From Alphaproteobacteria bacterium (lineage in GTDB: Bacteria; Pseudomonadota; Alphaproteobacteria; VGEJ01), in contig VGEJ01000060.1 in assembly GCA_016869335.1 (NCBI GenBank), positions 1 through 10,710 of the forward strand: a stretch of DNA of 10,710 nucleotides, in the 5' to 3' direction. The notes under the pieces were generated by a model that made no database searches, was not told the origin of the DNA, and saw nothing but the letters and a program-made list of their open reading frames with translations. The first letter of the stretch is position 1. Every line of letters starts with the position of its first letter. This document shows, one piece after another, positions 1 to 6,585 of the stretch. The position numbers and the translations under genes are program-made.

Positions 1-293
1 AGCGCCGTGGGCAGCGCGGCGGCCCGGGTGACCGCACGATCGATCAGCGTCAGGTTGCGCCGCTGCCAAGAATCGAGGCCGACCTCATCGCGGGCCGCCG
101 CCACCAGGTCGGCGAGGGCTGGAGCCGTCGTCAGCTCGTGGCGCAGCCGTTCGAGCGTCGCCACCTGCTCGGCGCGCGCCGCGGCCCCGCCCGGGGGCAT
201 CATCGTCGCGCTGTCCCACTGCAACACACCGATGGCGCCGCCGAGGTTGGAGATCGTACGAAAACGCGCTTCCAGTTCAGCGTAGGCTGCCAT
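1..293 (-). CDS. M32 family carboxypeptidase (carboxypeptidase Taq-like), N-terminal part
   Basis: The first 97 codons of a gene that runs off the left edge; no stop is reached. The protein begins MAAYAELEARFRTISNLGG and continues with LQWDSATMMPPGGAAARAEQ, then LDSWQRRNL. This is the characteristic N-terminus of M32 metallocarboxypeptidases, cytoplasmic zinc enzymes of about 500 residues that remove C-terminal amino acids. The HEXXH zinc site lies in the missing part, so catalytic competence cannot be judged. The ATG at 293 is supported by a GGGGGAG ribosome-binding sequence ending 6 nt upstream. The gene starts inside the end of surf1 (17-bp overlap), so it is probably translated from the oxidase operon mRNA, although no biochemical link to oxidase assembly is known to me. 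Family identification is from recalled sequence similarity and is fairly secure. Confidence 0.85.
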   Translation of the reverse strand, partial: MAAYAELEARFRTISNLGGAIGVLQWDSATMMPPGGAAARAEQVATLERLRHELTTAPALADLVAAARDEVGLDSWQRRNLTLIDRAVTRAAALPTA

Positions 294-1005
294 CGGCCGC
301 TCCCCCGGGCGCCGGCCGGCGCCGCTGCCAAACGACGTAAATGACGGCCAGCGCCGCGGCAAGCCCGTACCACGTGAGCGCGTAGCCGAGGTGCGGGTTG
401 TCGCGGGCGATGATCGTCTGGCCCCCGACGGGGTAACCCCCGGGGTTCGGGGCAGGTCCGGCCTCGACGACAACCGGTTGAAGCGGGAGCCGCAGCGTGC
501 GCTCGGCCGCCGCGAGGTCGATCCAGTACCAGCGGTTGCGGGCCGGATCGTTATCGGGCATGAAATAGCCGCCTGCCGCCGGTCGGCGCGCGATCCCCTC
601 GACGGTCACGATGCCGCCAATCTGGCCGGCGATACGTGTCGCCGGATCCGCCCGATCCTCCGGCACCCAGCCGCGATCGATCAGGACGATCGGACCATCA
701 GTCCGGCGCAACGGGGTGACGATGTGCCGGCCCGGGCGGCCGCCGACCGCACGCGCCAGGAGGTGCAGTTCGTGCTGATGCAGGAAGGTGCCGCTCACCT
801 CGACGCGCCGGTAGTCGAGGCCGGCCAAATCCTCGGTCGGCAGCGCGACCGGCGCCGCCACCAGGCCCTCCTCCATGTGCGCGATGAGCGCCGTCTTCCA
901 CCGCAGCCGCTGCACTTGCCAAGTGCCGAGGCCGATCAGGACCAGAAACACGGCGAGCACCGGGAGCGCGGTCCCAAGCCACGGGCGTGGCGCCCGCTGG
1001 CTCAC
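277..1005 (-). CDS. surf1: SURF1 family cytochrome oxidase biogenesis protein
   Basis: 242 residues, a normal length for bacterial SURF1 (Shy1). It is an inner-membrane protein that helps insert heme a into subunit I of aa3 oxidases. Visible hallmarks are the N-terminal membrane segment (about residues 11-28) ending in LGTWQVQRLRWK, the RGWVP motif at 111-115 in the periplasmic domain, and the C-terminal NPHLGYALTWYGLA signature (about 203-216) leading into a second membrane segment and an RRR cytoplasmic tail. The start is GTG at 1005, and its last bases form the TGA stop of the DUF983 gene (4-bp GTGA overlap), which indicates translational coupling. The 3' end overlaps the M32 peptidase start by 17 bp. 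Position at the end of the cta operon matches its role. Confidence is high. Confidence 0.95.
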   Translation of the reverse strand: MSQRAPRPWLGTALPVLAVFLVLIGLGTWQVQRLRWKTALIAHMEEGLVAAPVALPTEDLAGLDYRRVEVSGTFLHQHELHLLARAVGGRPGRHIVTPLRRTDGPIVLIDRGWVPEDRADPATRIAGQIGGIVTVEGIARRPAAGGYFMPDNDPARNRWYWIDLAAAERTLRLPLQPVVVEAGPAPNPGGYPVGGQTIIARDNPHLGYALTWYGLAAALAVIYVVWQRRRPAPGGAADGSLR

Positions 1006-1376
1006 CCGGTGCTACGGTCTTGGCCTGCCCCGTGATGGAACTGCAGCGCCAGGAGCACGCCCTTGAACGGTCGCAACAGGAGGAGCGAGCCGCCCAGCGT
1101 CACCGGAATCCACAGGACCAGGTGCAGCCAAAGGGGGGGCGCCAGCGCCATCTCGAGGATGAGCGCCGCCGCAACGATGATGAAGCCGAGGATGAGCACG
1201 ATGAAGACCGCGGGCCCATCGCCGCTGTCCTGCTTGCCGAGGTCGAGGCCGCATTCGGTGCAGGCGGGCGCCACGGCAAGGAAGCCGTCGAACAGCTTGC
1301 CCCGACCGCAACGCGGGCAGCGGCACGCCAGCCCGGCCCGGAACGGCGAGATCGGTCCGTAGGCCTCCCCGGTCAA
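1002..1376 (-). CDS. DUF983 zinc-ribbon membrane protein of the oxidase operon
   Basis: 124 residues if translation starts at the TTG at 1376. There is no ATG or GTG in this frame between the ctaE stop and the conserved start of the domain. The TTG is preceded by TAGGCGG, an acceptable ribosome-binding site that overlaps the ctaE stop. The protein has SPFRAGLACRCPRCGRGKLF, two CxxC knuckles (C20/C23 and C39/C42) that probably bind zinc, then two membrane helices (about 56-77 and 82-101) and the LLRPFKGVLLALQFHH end typical of DUF983. The gene is almost always found between coxC/ctaE and surf1 in alphaproteobacteria. Its molecular role is not established; an assembly function is inferred from context only. 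It overlaps surf1 by 4 bp. Confidence 0.88.
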   Translation of the reverse strand: MTGEAYGPISPFRAGLACRCPRCGRGKLFDGFLAVAPACTECGLDLGKQDSGDGPAVFIVLILGFIIVAAALILEMALAPPLWLHLVLWIPVTLGGSLLLLRPFKGVLLALQFHHGAGQDRSTG

Positions 1377-1384
1377 CCGGCCGC

Positions 1385-2200
1385 CTAGTGGACCGCCGGT
1401 ACGCCGGCGCCCCACCAATAGATCGAGCAGAACAGGAAGATCCAGACGACGTCGACGAAGTGCCAATACCACGCCGCCGCCTCGAAGCCGAAGTGCTGTC
1501 CGGCCGTGAAGTGGCCGCGATAAGCGCGGATCAGGTTCACGATCAGGAACGCCGTGCCGACGATGACGTGGAACCCGTGGAAGCCGGTCGCCATGAAGAA
1601 GGTCGAGCCGTAGATGCCCTCGCGGAAGCCGAACGCGGCGTGAGCGTACTCGTAGGCCTGGATGCCGGTGAAGCACAGCCCAAGGATGACCGTGAGCCAC
1701 AGCCCGGCGATCAGGCCGTTGCGGTTGCCCTCGCGCAGCGCGTGGTGGGCCCAGGTCACGGTCGTGCCCGAGGCGAGCAGGATCAGCGTGTTGAGGAACG
1801 GCAGGCCCCAGGGGTCAAAGGTCAGCACGCCCTCGGGCGGCCACGTGCCGCCGATCGCCTCGGCCGGGAACAGGCTCGAGTTGAAGTAGGCCCAGAACCA
1901 GGCGACGAAGAACATCACCTCCGAGGCGATGAACAGCGCCATGCCGTAGCGCAACCCGACCTGGACCGCCGCGGTGTGGAAGTTGGTGTGCGCCTCGCGC
2001 ACGACATCGCGCCACCACACGAACATCGTGTAGAGCACCAGCGCGAAGCCGATGAGCATCACCCAGACGGTGACATCGTGCATGAACAGGATCGCGCCGA
2101 TCGCCGATGCGCCGGCCGCCACCGCGCCGAGCGCGGGCCACGGGCTCGGCTCGACCATGTGGTACGGGTGATCGGATCCGTGGGCGTGCGCCTCAGCCAT
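1385..2200 (-). CDS. ctaE: Cytochrome c oxidase subunit III
   Basis: 271 residues, the usual size. Subunit III is the seven-helix core subunit of the aa3 oxidase that stabilises subunit I and the proton-uptake pathway. Diagnostic stretches are MVEPSPWP (15-22), VGLRYGMALFIASEVMFFVAW (81-101, with the conserved acidic residue E94), TGFHGFHVIVGTAFL (205-219) and HFGFEAAAWYWHFVDVVWIF (236-255). The reading frame is open further upstream, but the conserved N-terminus begins at the ATG at 2200, which has GGGGAG about 7 nt upstream and lies only 4 bp after the ctaG stop. The N-terminal tail is rich in histidine (AHAHGSDHPYH), as is that of subunit I; such tails are common in this family. DUF983 follows 8 bp downstream. 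Confidence 0.97.
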   Translation of the reverse strand: MAEAHAHGSDHPYHMVEPSPWPALGAVAAGASAIGAILFMHDVTVWVMLIGFALVLYTMFVWWRDVVREAHTNFHTAAVQVGLRYGMALFIASEVMFFVAWFWAYFNSSLFPAEAIGGTWPPEGVLTFDPWGLPFLNTLILLASGTTVTWAHHALREGNRNGLIAGLWLTVILGLCFTGIQAYEYAHAAFGFREGIYGSTFFMATGFHGFHVIVGTAFLIVNLIRAYRGHFTAGQHFGFEAAAWYWHFVDVVWIFLFCSIYWWGAGVPAVH

Positions 2201-2204
2201 CGTC

Positions 2205-2792
2205 TCAGCTCCCCGGCTCTTGCGGCGCGGCGGAAGCTGCCGCATTGCCGAGCGGCTCCTCCCCGGGCACGCGGAAGAAGGTATAGGACAACGTGATCGT
2301 ACCGACATCGTCGAGGTTGACGTCCGCGGCGATGGCCGGATCGACGAAGAAGCTCACCGCCATGCGCGCGGTCTCGCCCGGCTTGAGCGTCTGCTCGGTG
2401 AAGCAGAAGCACTCGATCTTGTTGAAGTAGAGGCCGACCTTGTCGGGCGTGACGTTGAACGTGGCTTGGCCGATGATCGTTTCATCGGACTCGTTGGTCG
2501 CCTCGTAGTAGGCCAGCGCCTCCTCACCGACGCGGAGCGCGATCGGCCCCTGCGCCGCCCGGAAGCCCCACGGCAAGTCGGCGGCGACGTCGGCGTTGAA
2601 GCGCACCGTCACGCGGCGGTCGAGCACCTCGGTCGGCGCGGCCTCGGCCCGCTGCGGCGTGCCGCCGTAGCCGGTGACCTGGCAGAACAGCCGATAGAGC
2701 GGCACAGCGGCAAACGCCGCGCCCACCATGGACAGCGCGACCGCGGCGAGGATGACCCCGGTCCTGACGTTCGCTCGCGTGCGCCGAGGCAT
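2205..2792 (-). CDS. ctaG: Cytochrome c oxidase assembly protein CtaG/Cox11
   Basis: 195 residues. Cox11 is a membrane-anchored periplasmic copper chaperone that delivers copper to the CuB site of subunit I. One N-terminal membrane helix (about 11-30) is followed by VPLYRLFCQVTGYGG (30-44, conserved C37) and an immunoglobulin-like domain containing the copper-binding IECFCF motif (C128 and C130). FFVDPAIAAD and LSYTFFRV close the domain. The ATG at 2792 shares its A with the TGA stop of the upstream coxF-like gene (TGATG junction); a GTG one codon earlier is possible but less likely. Subunit III begins 4 bp after its stop. Length and motifs are complete. Confidence 0.96.
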   Translation of the reverse strand: MPRRTRANVRTGVILAAVALSMVGAAFAAVPLYRLFCQVTGYGGTPQRAEAAPTEVLDRRVTVRFNADVAADLPWGFRAAQGPIALRVGEEALAYYEATNESDETIIGQATFNVTPDKVGLYFNKIECFCFTEQTLKPGETARMAVSFFVDPAIAADVNLDDVGTITLSYTFFRVPGEEPLGNAAASAAPQEPGS

Positions 2793-2911
2793 CACGGCCC
2801 CTTCAGCTTGACCAGCGTGACGACGAAGAACAGCACGACGAACGCGAGCAGCACGCCGGCGAGCGCGAGGTTGCGGCCGCGCCGCCTGCGGTGCATGTCG
2901 CTAACGGGCAT
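2792..2911 (-). CDS. coxF: CoxF-like small single-helix membrane protein of the oxidase operon
   Basis: A 39-residue ORF filling the gap between ctaB and ctaG. From the ATG at 2911 it reads MPVSDMHRRRRGRNLALAG, then a hydrophobic segment of about 18 residues (VLLAFVVLFFVVTLV) and the tail KLKGP. An arginine-rich cytoplasmic end followed by one helix fits a small membrane peptide with N-in topology. A second in-frame ATG at 2896 would give 34 residues. Its TGA overlaps the ctaG ATG by one base, strong evidence that it is translated. Short genes in exactly this place are annotated coxF in rhizobial cox operons; the role is poorly known and assembly or subunit function is an inference. It is easily missed by gene callers because of its size. 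Confidence 0.82.
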   Translation of the reverse strand: MPVSDMHRRRRGRNLALAGVLLAFVVLFFVVTLVKLKGP

Positions 2912-2926
2912 GCCACGCAATGCCCG

Positions 2927-3865
2927 TCAGCCGACGCCGGCCGGCCACGCCGCGCCGGCCGTCGCGGCGCGGTCTGCGAGCAGCGCTGCGAACACCAGGA
3001 ACAGATGCAGGATCGAGTAACCGAATAGGCGGCGCGGCGCCACGGCCGAGGTTCCGCGCCACACCATGCCCGCGAGCAGGAGGAAACCGAGACCGAGCAG
3101 CGCCACCAGCCCGCCATAGAGCGGCCCGCTGTAGCCGCCTGCCCATGGCGCCAGCGTAAGCGGCACGTAGATCAGGCTGTAGAGGGCGATCTGGCGGCGG
3201 GTGGCCGCGAGGCCGGCGACCACGGGGAGCATCGGCACGCCGGCAGCAGCGTACTCCTTCGCCCGATCGAGCGCCAACGCCCAGAAGTGCGGCGGGGTCC
3301 AGAAGAAGATGATGGCGAACAGGATCACCGGCAGCACGCCGATCTCGCCACTCGCGGCGGCCCAGCCGATCAGTGGCGGCAACGCGCCGGCGGCGCCGCC
3401 GATCACGATGTTCTGGGGCGTGCGGCGCTTGAGCCACATGGTGTAGATGAACACGTAGAAGCCGATGGTCGCCGCGAGGAGCCCAGCGGCGAGCAGGTTG
3501 ACGAACAACCCCATCATCAGCACCGCCGCCACCGCAAGCACGCTACCAAAGGCGAGCGCATCGCCGCGCGTCATTCGTCCCGCGGGGATCGGCCGTGCCC
3601 GCGTGCGCCGCATCCGCGCGTCGATGTCGGCGTCATACCACATGTTGATTGCGCCGGCTGCCCCCGCACCGAGCGCGATGCAGAGGAGCGCGGTCAGGGC
3701 CAGCACCGGGTGCATCGTGCCCGGCGCCAGCAGGAGGCCGACCAGGCCCGTGAACACCACGAGCGACATCACCCGCGGCTTGAGCAGCAGCCAGAAATCG
3801 CGCGCTCCGGCGACGGGCAGCTCGGCCGGAATCTCCCGCCCGGCCGTGAGACTCAGATCAACCAA
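2927..3865 (-). CDS. ctaB: Protoheme IX farnesyltransferase (heme O synthase)
   Basis: 312 residues from a TTG start. CtaB is a UbiA-type polytopic prenyltransferase that attaches a farnesyl chain to heme B to make heme O, the precursor of heme A for this oxidase. Visible motifs are LLKPRVMSLVVFTGLVGLLL (27-46), the first aspartate-rich motif NMWYDADIDARMRRTRARP (74-92), YTMWLKRRTPQNIVIGGAAG (141-160), FWTPPHFWALALDRAKEY (188-205) with the second acidic loop, and about nine hydrophobic helices. The TTG at 3865 has GAGAGGG 5 nt upstream and lies 10 bp after the ctaD stop. A GTG at 3892 would overlap ctaD by 17 bp and has no better signal. The frame stays open further upstream only as antisense-like sequence within ctaD. 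The coxF-like gene starts 15 bp downstream. Confidence 0.95.
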   Translation of the reverse strand: MVDLSLTAGREIPAELPVAGARDFWLLLKPRVMSLVVFTGLVGLLLAPGTMHPVLALTALLCIALGAGAAGAINMWYDADIDARMRRTRARPIPAGRMTRGDALAFGSVLAVAAVLMMGLFVNLLAAGLLAATIGFYVFIYTMWLKRRTPQNIVIGGAAGALPPLIGWAAASGEIGVLPVILFAIIFFWTPPHFWALALDRAKEYAAAGVPMLPVVAGLAATRRQIALYSLIYVPLTLAPWAGGYSGPLYGGLVALLGLGFLLLAGMVWRGTSAVAPRRLFGYSILHLFLVFAALLADRAATAGAAWPAGVG

Positions 3866-3875
3866 TCGCGCCCTC

Positions 3876-5480
3876 TCAATGGCCGCCGCCACTGACGCGC
3901 GGCAAGACCTCGTGGGTGTGGAAGGGGGCCGGCGAGGGCACGGTCCACTCCAGCGTGGTCGCGCCGGCGCCCCACGGGTTGGCCTCGCACTTGCGCCCGC
4001 GGAACAGGGTGTCGAGCACGATGTAGATGAACAGAATGGCCCCCGAGGCCGAGATATAGGAGCCGATCGAGGCCACCATGTTCCAGCCGGCGAAGGCATC
4101 GGGGTAGTCCGCGATACGTCGCGGCATCCCGGCGAGACCGAGGAAATGCATCGGGAAGAACGTGAGATTCACGCCGACGAAGGTCAGCCAGAAGTGCAGC
4201 TTGCCGAGCGTCTCGTTGTACTGCCGCCCGGACATCTTACCGAACCAATAGTAGAACGCTGCGAAGATGCCGAAGACGGCGCCGAGGCTGAGCACATAGT
4301 GGAAGTGCGCGACGACGTAATAGGTGTCGTGCATCACGTAATCGACACCGGCGTTGGCCAGCACGACGCCGGTGACGCCGCCGACCGTGAACAGGAAGAT
4401 CAGCCCGATGGCGAACAGCATCGGGGTGCGGAACTCGATCGAGCCCCCCCACATGGTGGCGATCCAGCTGAAGATCTTGATGCCGGTCGGCACCGCGATG
4501 ACCATCGTGGCGGCGACGAAGTAGGCCCGGGCGTCGACGGACATGCCGACGGTGTACATGTGATGTGCCCATACCACGAAGCCGATCACGCCGATGCCAA
4601 CCATCGCGTAGACCATGCCGAGGTAGCCGAAGATCGGCTTCTTGGAGAACGTCGGGATGACTTGGCTGATTACGCCGAACGCCGGCAGGATGAGGATATA
4701 GACCTCGGGGTGGCCAAAGAACCAGAACAGGTGCTGATAGAGCACCGGGTCGCCCCCGGCGGCCGCGTTGAAGAACGCGGTCCCGAAGTTGCGGTCAGTG
4801 AGCAGCATCGTGATCGCACCGGCGAGCACCGGCAGCGACAACAGCAAGAGGAATGTCGTCACCAGGATCGCCCACACGAACAGAGGCATGCGGTGCAGCG
4901 TCATGCCCGGCGCGCGCATATTGAAGATCGTGGTGATGAAATTGATCGAGCCGAGGATCGAGGACACGCCGGCGAGATGGAGCGCCAGGATCACCATGTC
5001 GACCGCGGCGCCGGGGTGGCCCGAGGTCGAGAGCGGCGCGTAGACCGTCCACCCCACGCCCGGGCCATCACCCACGAACAGCGCGCCCGCCATCAGGATC
5101 GCCGAGGGGATCAGCACCCAGAAGCTGATGTTGTTCAGGCGCGGGAACGCCATGTCGGGCGCGCCGATCATCAGCGGGACGAACCAGTTGCCGAAGCCAC
5201 CGATGAACGCCGGCATGATCAGGAAGAAGACCATGATCAGGCCATGGGCGCTGACCAGCACGTTGAACAACTGATGGTCGCCGCCGAGAACCTGGTCGCC
5301 CGGTTCCATCAGCTCGAGGCGCATGATGATCGACAGGGCGCCGCCAACGACACCGAAGACCATCGCGAAGGCGATGTACATCGTCCCGATGTCTTTGTGG
5401 TTGGTCGAGTAGAGGTAGCGCCGCCAGCCCGTCGGGTGGGCGTGCGCGTGTGCCTCTCCGGTGTGCGCAGTGCTGGTCAT
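3876..5480 (-). CDS. ctaD: Cytochrome c oxidase subunit I, aa3 type
   Basis: 534 residues, full length. This is the catalytic subunit that reduces O2 and pumps protons, with twelve membrane helices. Ligands are visible: H79 and H394 for low-spin heme a, H392 for heme a3, and H257, H306 and H307 for CuB, with Y261 placed to form the His-Tyr crosslink. D-channel features are D109 in GAPDMAFPRLNN and E259 in FGHPEVYILILP, which place it in the A1 class; K335 in TGIKIFSW marks the K channel. All expected catalytic residues are present. The N-terminus is histidine-rich (HAHAH) before the conserved RYLYSTNHKDIGTMY. The ATG at 5480 follows a GAGGG sequence about 9-10 nt upstream. ctaC ends 31 bp before it and ctaB starts 10 bp after its stop. 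Confidence 0.98.
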   Translation of the reverse strand: MTSTAHTGEAHAHAHPTGWRRYLYSTNHKDIGTMYIAFAMVFGVVGGALSIIMRLELMEPGDQVLGGDHQLFNVLVSAHGLIMVFFLIMPAFIGGFGNWFVPLMIGAPDMAFPRLNNISFWVLIPSAILMAGALFVGDGPGVGWTVYAPLSTSGHPGAAVDMVILALHLAGVSSILGSINFITTIFNMRAPGMTLHRMPLFVWAILVTTFLLLLSLPVLAGAITMLLTDRNFGTAFFNAAAGGDPVLYQHLFWFFGHPEVYILILPAFGVISQVIPTFSKKPIFGYLGMVYAMVGIGVIGFVVWAHHMYTVGMSVDARAYFVAATMVIAVPTGIKIFSWIATMWGGSIEFRTPMLFAIGLIFLFTVGGVTGVVLANAGVDYVMHDTYYVVAHFHYVLSLGAVFGIFAAFYYWFGKMSGRQYNETLGKLHFWLTFVGVNLTFFPMHFLGLAGMPRRIADYPDAFAGWNMVASIGSYISASGAILFIYIVLDTLFRGRKCEANPWGAGATTLEWTVPSPAPFHTHEVLPRVSGGGH

Positions 5481-5511
5481 CGTGGCGTCCCTCTATGCAA
5501 TCCGTGCGCGA

Positions 5512-6348
5512 CTACTCGACGACCCCGGCGAGGTGCGCCGTGTGTCGCGGCGTGCCGCGTGAGCCGAAGGCCAGCTTGGCTTCCTCGATCCAGGCCGCGA
5601 AGCGCGCCTTCGATACCGCCTCGACGGCAATAGGCATGAAGGCGTGGTTGACGCCGCAGAGCTCCGAGCACTGCCCGTAGTAGACGCCCTCGCGGTCCAC
5701 GTGGATCCAGATCTCGTTGACCTTGCCCGGCACCGCATCCACCTTGACCCCGAACGCCGGCACCGACCAGGCGTGAATCACGTCATCGGCCGTGACCAGC
5801 ACCCGGATCGTGGTGCCGACCGGCACCACGACGCGGTTGTCGGTGGCGAGAAGGCGCGGCTCGTCCGCGGCCAGGTCCGCCTCCTCCTTCATGATCGCAT
5901 CGAAGGTGAGCCCGTCGTGGTCGGGGTACTCATAGCTCCAGTACCACTGGTGCCCGATCGCCTTGAGCGTCATCTCGGCATCGACGGCGCGATCGGAGTA
6001 GTAGAGCAGCTTGAACGAGGGGATCGCGATGGCGATCAGGATGATGATGGGGATCACCGTCCACACCACCTCGAGCAAGGTGCTGTGGGCGGTGCGCGAA
6101 GGCGTCGGGTTGCTGCGCGCGTTGAAGCGGAAGATGATGTAGCCGAGGAGGGCCAGCACGAACAGCGAGATCAGCGTGATGATGACAAGCAAGAGATCGT
6201 GGAAGCTGGTCACGCGCTCCATGATCGGCGTGGCGGCTTCCTGGAAGCCGAACTGCCACGGCTCTGGCTGCGCCGCCCACCCCGGTTGTCCGAACCCCAG
6301 GCCCCCCAGCAGTGCCACGGCCGCCAAGCCGGCCTTCCTCGCTGCCAT
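5512..6348 (-). CDS. ctaC: Cytochrome c oxidase subunit II
   Basis: 278 residues. It receives electrons from cytochrome c at the binuclear CuA centre. Order of parts: signal peptide (about 1-26, ending PGWAA), two membrane helices (about 50-74 and 92-112), the aromatic patch GHQWYWSYEY (132-141), then the cupredoxin domain. CuA ligands are all present: H192, C227, E229, C231, H235 and M238 (within QCSELCGVNHAFMPIAVEA). No heme-c motif is fused to the C-terminus, so this is an ordinary aa3 rather than caa3 subunit. The ATG at 6348 starts a good signal peptide and has GAGGCGAG upstream; the open frame continues to 6435 without family resemblance. As first gene of the operon it should lie next to the main promoter, in the divergent space shared with tldD. 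Confidence 0.97.
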   Translation of the reverse strand: MAARKAGLAAVALLGGLGFGQPGWAAQPEPWQFGFQEAATPIMERVTSFHDLLLVIITLISLFVLALLGYIIFRFNARSNPTPSRTAHSTLLEVVWTVIPIIILIAIAIPSFKLLYYSDRAVDAEMTLKAIGHQWYWSYEYPDHDGLTFDAIMKEEADLAADEPRLLATDNRVVVPVGTTIRVLVTADDVIHAWSVPAFGVKVDAVPGKVNEIWIHVDREGVYYGQCSELCGVNHAFMPIAVEAVSKARFAAWIEEAKLAFGSRGTPRHTAHLAGVVE

Positions 6349-6409
6349 GCGTCTCGCCTCGCTGCCAAGCCAACGCGTCGCGGCCGGCCCACCGGGCCGC
6401 CCCCGGCAG

Positions 6410-6427
6410 TCACCTACCACTTGGTGA
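6410..6427. repeat. Inverted repeat TCACC-N8-GGTGA upstream of ctaC
   Basis: An 18-bp element with perfect 5-bp arms, TCACC and GGTGA, around an 8-bp spacer. It lies about 62 bp before the ctaC start and overlaps the proposed -10 region. The symmetry and position suggest a possible operator, but five-base arms arise often by chance in GC-rich DNA and I do not recognise it as the site of a known regulator. Confidence 0.25.
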
Positions 6428-6439
6428 GGCAACATTCAA
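6411..6439 (-). promoter_or_regulatory. Possible ctaC operon promoter
   Basis: Read on the minus strand, TTGAAT (6439-6434) and TAGGTG (6416-6411) are separated by 17 bp, about 60 bp before the ctaC start codon. The -35-like hexamer matches the consensus in four positions and the -10-like hexamer in only two, so this is weak. It is the best candidate I see in the short space upstream of the operon. It coincides with the inverted repeat at 6410-6427, which is compatible with regulation but not proof. Confidence 0.25.
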
Positions 6440-6466
6440 CTGATCGCGAGCGCCCGCGCGGCCGCC

Positions 6467-6496
6467 TTGACAGCGGCGTCACGGCACGCGGATTCG
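6467..6496 (+). promoter_or_regulatory. Possible tldD promoter
   Basis: A perfect TTGACA (6467-6472) is followed after 18 bp by GATTCG (6491-6496), a poor -10 match. Transcription would begin near 6503, about 20 bp before the tandem repeat, so that the repeat would be in the tldD leader transcript. The -35 hexamer is convincing; the -10 is not. Confidence 0.35.
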
Positions 6497-6522
6497 GCTG
6501 GCAACCGGGTCCCGAGCGCCAT

Positions 6523-6574
6523 ATGTCTGTCATGGATAGTGTCACGAGATGTCTGTCATGGATAGTGTCACGAG
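6523..6574 (+). repeat. Perfect 26-bp tandem duplication upstream of tldD
   Basis: Two identical, directly adjacent 26-bp units occupy 6523-6548 and 6549-6574. Each begins ATGTCTGTCATGG and ends GTGTCACGAG. The pentamer TGTCA occurs at 6528, 6540, 6554 and 6566, giving alternate spacings of 12 and 14 bp. Because 26 is not a multiple of three, the two copies are in different reading frames relative to tldD. The duplication ends 7 bp before the preferred tldD ATG. It may be a recent slippage duplication or a double regulator site. Confidence 0.95.
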
Positions 6575-6585
6575 AGAAGCCATGA
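6523..6585 (+). CDS. Possible 20-codon leader ORF ahead of tldD
   Basis: The first repeat copy supplies an ATG at 6523 that opens a 20-codon frame (MSVMDSVTRCLSWIVSREKP). Its TGA at 6583-6585 overlaps the tldD ATG at 6582 as ATGA. This arrangement would allow translational coupling. There is no clear ribosome-binding site before 6523, and the ORF may be a by-product of the duplication: the repeat's second copy is read in another frame. I list it as a possibility, not as an established gene. Confidence 0.2.
   Translation: MSVMDSVTRCLSWIVSREKP

Noticed and set aside
277..5480. TGA decoded as Trp (alternative genetic code)
   Set aside because: TGA ends ctaD, ctaB, coxF, ctaG, DUF983 and surf1 exactly at the family C-termini and at overlaps with the next start codons, so TGA is a normal stop here.
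3465..5633. A 722-codon open frame on the plus strand across ctaD and its neighbours
   Set aside because: It is antisense to ctaD and ctaB, which carry complete catalytic motifs. Its translation is full of Asp, His, Arg and Glu with no domain, as expected for the opposite strand of GC-rich hydrophobic genes.
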